Shown: positions 59,080 through 64,000 of the stretch, one piece after another
Layout of the letters: each line of letters opens with the position of its first letter
Numbering within the stretch: the first letter of the stretch is position 1
Assembly: GCF_032884065.1 (NCBI RefSeq)
Contig: NW_027062693.1
Span: 992,001-1,056,000, forward strand
Length of the DNA stretch: 64,000 nucleotides
Source: Artemia franciscana
Lineage: Eukaryota; Arthropoda; Branchiopoda; Anostraca; Artemiidae
Reading direction: 5' to 3'
Notes under the pieces: generated by a model
Seen by the model: the letters and a program-made list of their open reading frames with translations, nothing else
What the model was told of the DNA's origin: nothing
Databases searched by the model: none
Translations under genes and position numbers: made by a program

Positions 59080-61584
59080 GTAACGTCACTTGCAGAAGCA
59101 GATTTCTTATATTCTCTTTCAGTATATCCCCAATTGGGATGTCACCATACTCATTGGGGGCTTCCAGTCCTTAGTAACAACTTTCTTAGCACCACAAGAG
59201 CATTCACGGTAGTAAAGCCGAGTTTCTTTCTCAACTTGGTCTTTTTGAGATTGACAGCAGAAAAATTCCTCTTAGCACAAGCAAAAGAATGAAGGCAGGA
59301 TCAGCACTTTCATCATGAATTCACCCAAGAATGGAAAACTTTTTATTTGAGAACTATCACACTGTTCTACTACTTATACCAAAAATGGACCAGGTCACGG
59401 TCCACATAGTTCTTGAGGTCAGAGTAAACTGGCAAACGTTTCAATTCTTTGGCAAGATTTTCTACATCACTTTGCTTTGACAAATTTGGAAACTGGGCAA
59501 GTAGTGGAACAATGTTCAAGATCCCATGGTCGGGAGACATTGCTGTCTTTGGGTCTAGTCTTTCCAGGTTTTTAGTTGACGACTACTACGACCTGAAAAA
59601 TCTTTTCCTTATTTCGTTACTCCGTTCTATCAAGTATTTTGTTCATGTTGTCTTGAAAGCAGATGCAGCTGATAAAAAAATCTTTTCGTTGATAAACAAG
59701 CCCTCTTCACGACTGCAACAATCTCAGTCTTTCATATCTCGGAAAAGGAATGGGTTCCTGAGCAATGTCAGAGAGGCTTCGGTTTTATCTACGTACGATG
59801 GCTCCAAAAAATGATTGACAATTGTTGTTTACAGCTCACTAACCCGATTGTAAAAAATATGAATTTGTGTCTCCTCCAACTGGAATTGTCTATTGAAGAA
59901 TATAACAAACGGTAGAATGTATGCTAAGAAAGCAAAATAGGCTTTAAAGATGGGTGACAGCAATTTCTCCAGAATAGCTCTGGCTTAGGCTGGCTTGTTC
60001 CTTTCTTTAAAGCTCTCACTCTGAAAGAAAAGTGTTAAGTATTCCCATTGCTCGAGATAGCAGAGAACTACTGGGAGTCTTGAAAGCCACCTAGATGTGA
60101 TATGGCCCAGAATATTATGCTCATCAAGCGCCATGAATTTTTGCATTTAGGGGGACTCTTCAGTCGTTTTGGGCCTTCTGCTAATGTAATTATAGATGTC
60201 CTGACAGAGTTCTTCAATGTCTTCAGGTAGTTTCTGACTTGCTGCACAAGCACATAAATGGATTGAATGGCATACGCACCCGAGGTCAAATAGGTTCAGT
60301 AAGTCAAGCGAAAGCTTTGCTTGCATACCACCTTGTCTTCCCATCATGACAGATGCATTGTCTGATGCAAAACCGATTGGATTCTGATTTGGCACTGCAA
60401 TTTCTTTAAGCGGAAGGTTTGCTAACGCTGTGTGTAGATCTCCACCTGTGCACTGCTGTACTTCAATCAGCTTCAAGAATGAGCCTTTCACAACTTTCTT
60501 CCATCCAAATCTCTGATCTACCTTCACTTCATCGACGTGACGAACTACAACCACTAGGCTTTAGGAATTACTCACATCAGTACTCAAGTCGATTATTTTA
60601 GAAAAACAGTTTTTTTTTCGTGAAGTTGCACAAGTCATCAAACGTAACTTTTCTAATTATAGAATTGATCACGTGTATGATTTTTGTGTGATCACAGTGA
60701 ACTCTCTTTGCAATTTCAGAGTCCGGAATAGCCCTCTTTAAGGTTTCAGGAAGTTCCTTCATGATGTTTATTCGCAAGTTATGATGCGCCACAAATCCAC
60801 TTAAACTTAATTCCGCCTGTCTGATTTTCTGGTTACTCAAAAGTCTGTCCTCGTTTGCTTCCAAAACATCCGTATTAAACTGGTTTATGGAAACTACACA
60901 AAGGGTCGAAGACACTTTTTTCAAATGGGTAGGATTGCAAAAATGGCACCTAATGTGGAAGCTTCTGGCTGACTAGTCAATGTTACACAAAATGCAGTGC
61001 GGCTTTCCTGTGCACCCTTTACCGATATAATGTTCACCCTTGGAGTCAATATTCCAGTTAGATATTAATGTTCTTTTGTCTAATTTTTTACTTCTGGCAC
61101 CGTTTTTCGCTACAAAAGCTTTTCGGCTTTGAGCTTCTGCAACCGATTTTTCAGCAACTGTACGTTCTTTGTCTTGGGAAGTGCTGCAGAGACTACCGAC
61201 AACAGCGTCTAAAGTTGAGGTCTCTGGGTGTCCTTTTGTTTCTCTTTCTATTTCAGGACTTAGAGACTACCTCACCTCTGAGTCTGCAAACACTCTCCTC
61301 ATAGCGAAATGAGAAAATTGGTGTCTAATGTCTGTCGAAATATCTGAGCTTTCGTTTTCTTCACGGGTTTCACTATTGTCGATCAATATGCTTTTTCTTT
61401 TTCCAACCGTTTCTGTAATTCTGTTCTGTGAGCTTTCAGTTTCTTGCCTGTTGCAAGAGGGCTGACAAAAAGGGCCTGTAGGAATGAAAGGCTGATCCTT
61501 ACCAACATTTGCAGATTTGGTCTCAGGTAAATGTCTCCCAACAGGCTTGAATAAGCGATTAATAGGTTGCTGTTCTTTGCTCAT
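59080..61584 (-). pseudogene. Degenerate hAT-superfamily transposase
   Basis: Minus strand from MSKEQQPINRLFKPVGRHLP (61584). Then a zinc-finger-like segment (GKPHCILC, near 61000), AELSLSGFVAHHNLRINIMK (near 60820-60760), FASDNASVMMGRQGG and GCVCHSIHLCACAASQKLP (60400-60230), LEQWEYLTLFF (near 60050), FKAYFAFLAYILP (near 59930), LKRLPVYSDLKNYVD (near 59440-59395), and FACAKRNFSAVNLKKTKLRK (59300-59230), which is the hATC dimerisation region. The order matches DUF4371/hATC-type transposases. There are many stops and frameshifts, so it is dead. I could not identify terminal inverted repeats with confidence. Confidence 0.85.
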
Positions 61585-61905
61585 ATAAAACAAACAAAAA
61601 ATTAAAAGAATACTCCCAATACAGAATATGATTGGTGCTATCCAAAAAAAAAGAGAAAAATCAAGAGCAACAATGTTCTTTTATTACCATGACCGTGTAA
61701 TTCCTTCAATGTATTTTGTAGACTATAGTAGGCCTACAGAGTGGAAAGACTCCACATTTTTAATCCCTTTGATATTTTTTTTTTATAGCAATGAACTCCC
61801 CAATACCAAAGAGAAGCTATCATATCTTTTTTAATCACGCCCAGTGCAAAAATAACATACATTTTCAGCTTAGTGAACATAAAAGTTTCAAAAAAGTTTT
61901 CATAC

Positions 61906-62262
61906 TGCATCCAACAAGTTCACAAGCAGAAAAAATAAATTAGCTAAATCTTGATTCAGTTCGAGTAGACTACAAATCATATTTGAGACTTTGAGAGTGC
62001 AAATAAATTCCTCAGATGAACTACAACTGGTACCTGGTTTTGACCCTGAGTTTCCCCTCAAAAATCCTGATTTGCCTAGCCTACATAATATTTCTATTGC
62101 TATGTTAAGCCTATGGTATGACTCCTTCCGCAAAATCTCGACCAAAAGGTTATGTGATGACCGATCGAACTTACAGGATAGAATCCAAACTCGAACATAC
62201 ACAACAAAGTCGGGCTTCATAAGTGTTAGAAAGGAAATTTCTTTTTTGTCAAGAAACAAAAT
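61906..62262 (-). CDS. Candidate internal exon of an unidentified gene
   Basis: On the minus strand an acceptor (CCTATGTCTCTAG, ending at 62263) and a donor (GCA then GTATGA at 61905) bound exactly 119 open codons, phase 0 at both ends. The product starts ILFLDKKEISFLTLMKPDFV and continues with HNLLVEILRKESYHRLNIAI and SNMICSLLELNQDLANLFFL. It is helix-rich, leucine-rich and not low-complexity, as in HEAT/ARM-like or similar scaffold proteins. A 91-codon overlapping + frame has no splice sites and looks like the shadow. I cannot name the family; neighbouring exons would be above 62.3 kb or below 61.9 kb on the minus strand. The hAT remnant lies directly downstream. Confidence 0.5.
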
Positions 62263-62751
62263 CTAGAGACATAGGAACTACTTGGCTTAAAAAAAATGTG
62301 CCTATGTCGAGGCTTTGTGCTTTGCATTCGATTTTTTATAACCTATCCAGACATACACAAAACTTTTGTTTTTATATATTGTAACCCGAAAATACTGAGG
62401 TACCACAATATTACATTCATGTTTAAAATGTTGTGGCACCTTATCAGGTTTCAAGGGAATGGTATAATCTTATTGAAAAAAAGAAACATTTACAATTGAG
62501 ATCCTCATTCCAAAAATTTTTCCTAGGCAATCCATGGCTCCCACAATTTGAGCCTTGAGGATTTATGTATGACTAAGCCTATTGATCCTTTATATGGGGA
62601 TAATTTCTTCTAGTGCCTCTTGACATGAAGTCTATATATTTTGTTGTATGCATATCTTGCTCAATATCTAGGCTCAGTGACTTCCATTGATTAGATAAAC
62701 AAAGCGTGGTAAACCATCAATGTTACGTTTCTTTTGAGATTAAATAAAAAA
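62263..62751. other. No gene recognised
   Basis: A 67-codon + frame (62296-62499) and ordinary AT-rich sequence up to the start of the last repeat block. Confidence 0.4.
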
Positions 62752-64000
62752 AACAAGTTTTTTTAACTGAAAGTAAGGAGCGACATTAAAACTTAAAACG
62801 CACAGAAATTACTTCGTATATGAAAGAGGCTGCATCCTCATCAACGCCCCGCTCTTTACGCTAAAGTTTGACTCTTTCTCTCAATTCTTCTTTTTAAAAC
62901 AGTAAAAAACTTCAGCGTAAAAAGTGGGGCGGTGATGAGGAAGCAGCCTTTTTCATATACGAAGTAATTTCTGTGCGTTTTAAGTTTTAATGTCGCTCCT
63001 TACTTTCAGTTAAAAAAACTTCTTTTTTTTTTTTAATTTCTGAACGTTTTTGAATCAATGCATGTTTTGATTTTGGCTCTCCGCAGAGGAATAATCAAAA
63101 CGAAATTTGCATATTTTTTTTTTTGGCTTAATGGCTTTCTCATAATTTTGATCGAATGATTTTGAGAAAAAAAGAGCGGGGGACGAAACCTAGTTGCCCC
63201 CCGATTTTTTGGTTAATTAAAAAGACAACTAGAACTTTTAATTTTTTACTAATCTTTTTATTGGTAAAAGATTTACGTAACTTATAAATTAGCTTACGTA
63301 AAGAACTTTTGTATTCTCATGTTTTTATTACATATATGAGGGGATTCGCCCCATCGTCAGTACCTCGCTCTTTACACTAAAGCTTAAATTTTATCCCAAT
63401 TCATTAAGAATGACCCCCTGAATCACAAAAGCCGTAGAATAAGTAGTTGAAATTACTGAAAATACTTTAGCGTAAAGAGCGAGGTATTAGAAGGAGGTGA
63501 GCCCCTCATATGGGTAACAATTTCTGTTTGTTTTAAGTTTTATTTCTGTTCCTTACTTCCAGCTGAAAAAGCTTTCTCACTTTTATTTTTTAATTGTTTT
63601 TTTTTTAAATAATGCTAGTAGCCTATATCCTGCTCTCCCTTCATGGAAATTTTCTTCTCCCATTACAAATTCTCTAAGGAAAGTTCCCCCAGCATATCCC
63701 CCTCTTCTCAACCCCCCCCCCCAAACCAAAAAAATCCTCCTGAAAACGCCTGTATACTTCCCAATAACCATTACTATATGTAAGCACAGGTCAAAGTTTG
63801 TAACTTGTTGCCCCTCCCACGGGGACTGTGGGGGAGTAAGTCGTCCCCAAAGACATAGTTATAAGGTTTTTCGACTACGCTGAATAAAATGGCTATCTCA
63901 GAATTTTGATCCGTTGACTTTGGGAAAATAATTAGCGTGGGAGGGGGCCTAGGTGCCCTCTAATTTTTTTGGGCACTTAAAAAGGGCACTAGAACTTTTC
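62752..64000 (-). repeat. AGGAGCGAC-family composite repeat, inverted, runs off the window
   Basis: Opens with the long hairpin (62754-63021), then shows the family landmarks in reverse order: TGAATCAATGCATGTTTTGA, CCTAGTTGCCCCCCGATTTT, the second hairpin (63330-63510), CCCACGGGGACTGTGGGGG and CTAGGTGCCCTCTAATTTTT. It continues past 64000. Confidence 0.87.
62754..63021. repeat. AGGAGCGAC-family long hairpin, copy 4
   Basis: Arms run from CAAGTTTTTTTAACTGAAAG to CTTTCAGTTAAAAAAACTT. Copy-specific changes occur in both arms: ACGCACAG with CTGTGCGT (others ACGAACAG/CTGTTCGT), and TTACTTCGTATATG with CATATACGAAGTAA (others CTCCG/CGGAG). Confidence 0.92.

Overview
This is a window of AT-rich, repeat-dense eukaryotic DNA, almost certainly from an invertebrate animal. 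The evidence is spliced metazoan genes with GT/GC–AG introns, several LINE clades, hAT and foldback elements, and no prokaryotic gene organisation. The dominant repeat (core AAGTAAGGAGCGACATTAAAAC) reminds me of branchiopod crustacean (Artemia-like) sequence. That is a recollection I cannot test here, so the taxon is tentative.

Only two conserved genes are firmly recognised, and they converge. (1) On the + strand, positions 4654-4998 are the last coding exon of MYG1 (UPF0160 exonuclease). Its other exons lie to the left of the window, and a dead LINE (930-3480, - strand) sits in the intron before it. (2) On the - strand, a nearly complete CZIB/C1orf123 (DUF866, CXXC zinc-binding protein) gene is spread over about 46 kb as four exons: 53172-53089, 46715-46577, 13308-13199 and 7339-7193. 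Their joins keep frame and match the family length; only the tiny first exon with the start codon is not placed. The first intron seen has a GC donor. The second is 33 kb long and is filled with mobile DNA.

Layout: 1-3.6 kb minisatellite and LINE remnant. 4.6-5.2 kb MYG1 3' end. 5.9-6.6 kb three 238-bp tandem repeats. 7.1-7.4 kb CZIB last exon beside a (TA)n tract. 7.9-9.8 kb duplicated blocks with a 92-bp perfect-hairpin insertion. 12-13.15 kb RTE-like LINE remnant abutting CZIB exon 13199-13308. 14.55-17.0 kb and 26.1-30.03 kb (inverted) are two copies of an element with a variable tandem-repeat core. 17-17.7 kb LINE fragment. 20.7-41.7 kb is a giant inverted duplication: arms of about 4-4.5 kb around a 2.9-kb centre, each arm later split by an insertion. 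Copies of the AGGAGCGAC family, with internal long hairpins, occur at 19.4-20.7, 24.7-30.3, 36.8-39.4, 47.9-49.9 and 62.75-64 kb. 43.3-43.7 kb LINE tail. 45.6-46.5 kb pseudogene-like sequence. 57.55-57.95 kb MITE. 59.1-61.6 kb dead hAT transposase. 61.9-62.3 kb a well-formed candidate exon of an unidentified gene.

The most interesting content is the non-coding architecture. It includes nested insertions datable from empty sites, hairpin repeats whose two arms share copy-specific mutations, and a 21-kb palindromic structure carried inside one intron of a conserved gene.
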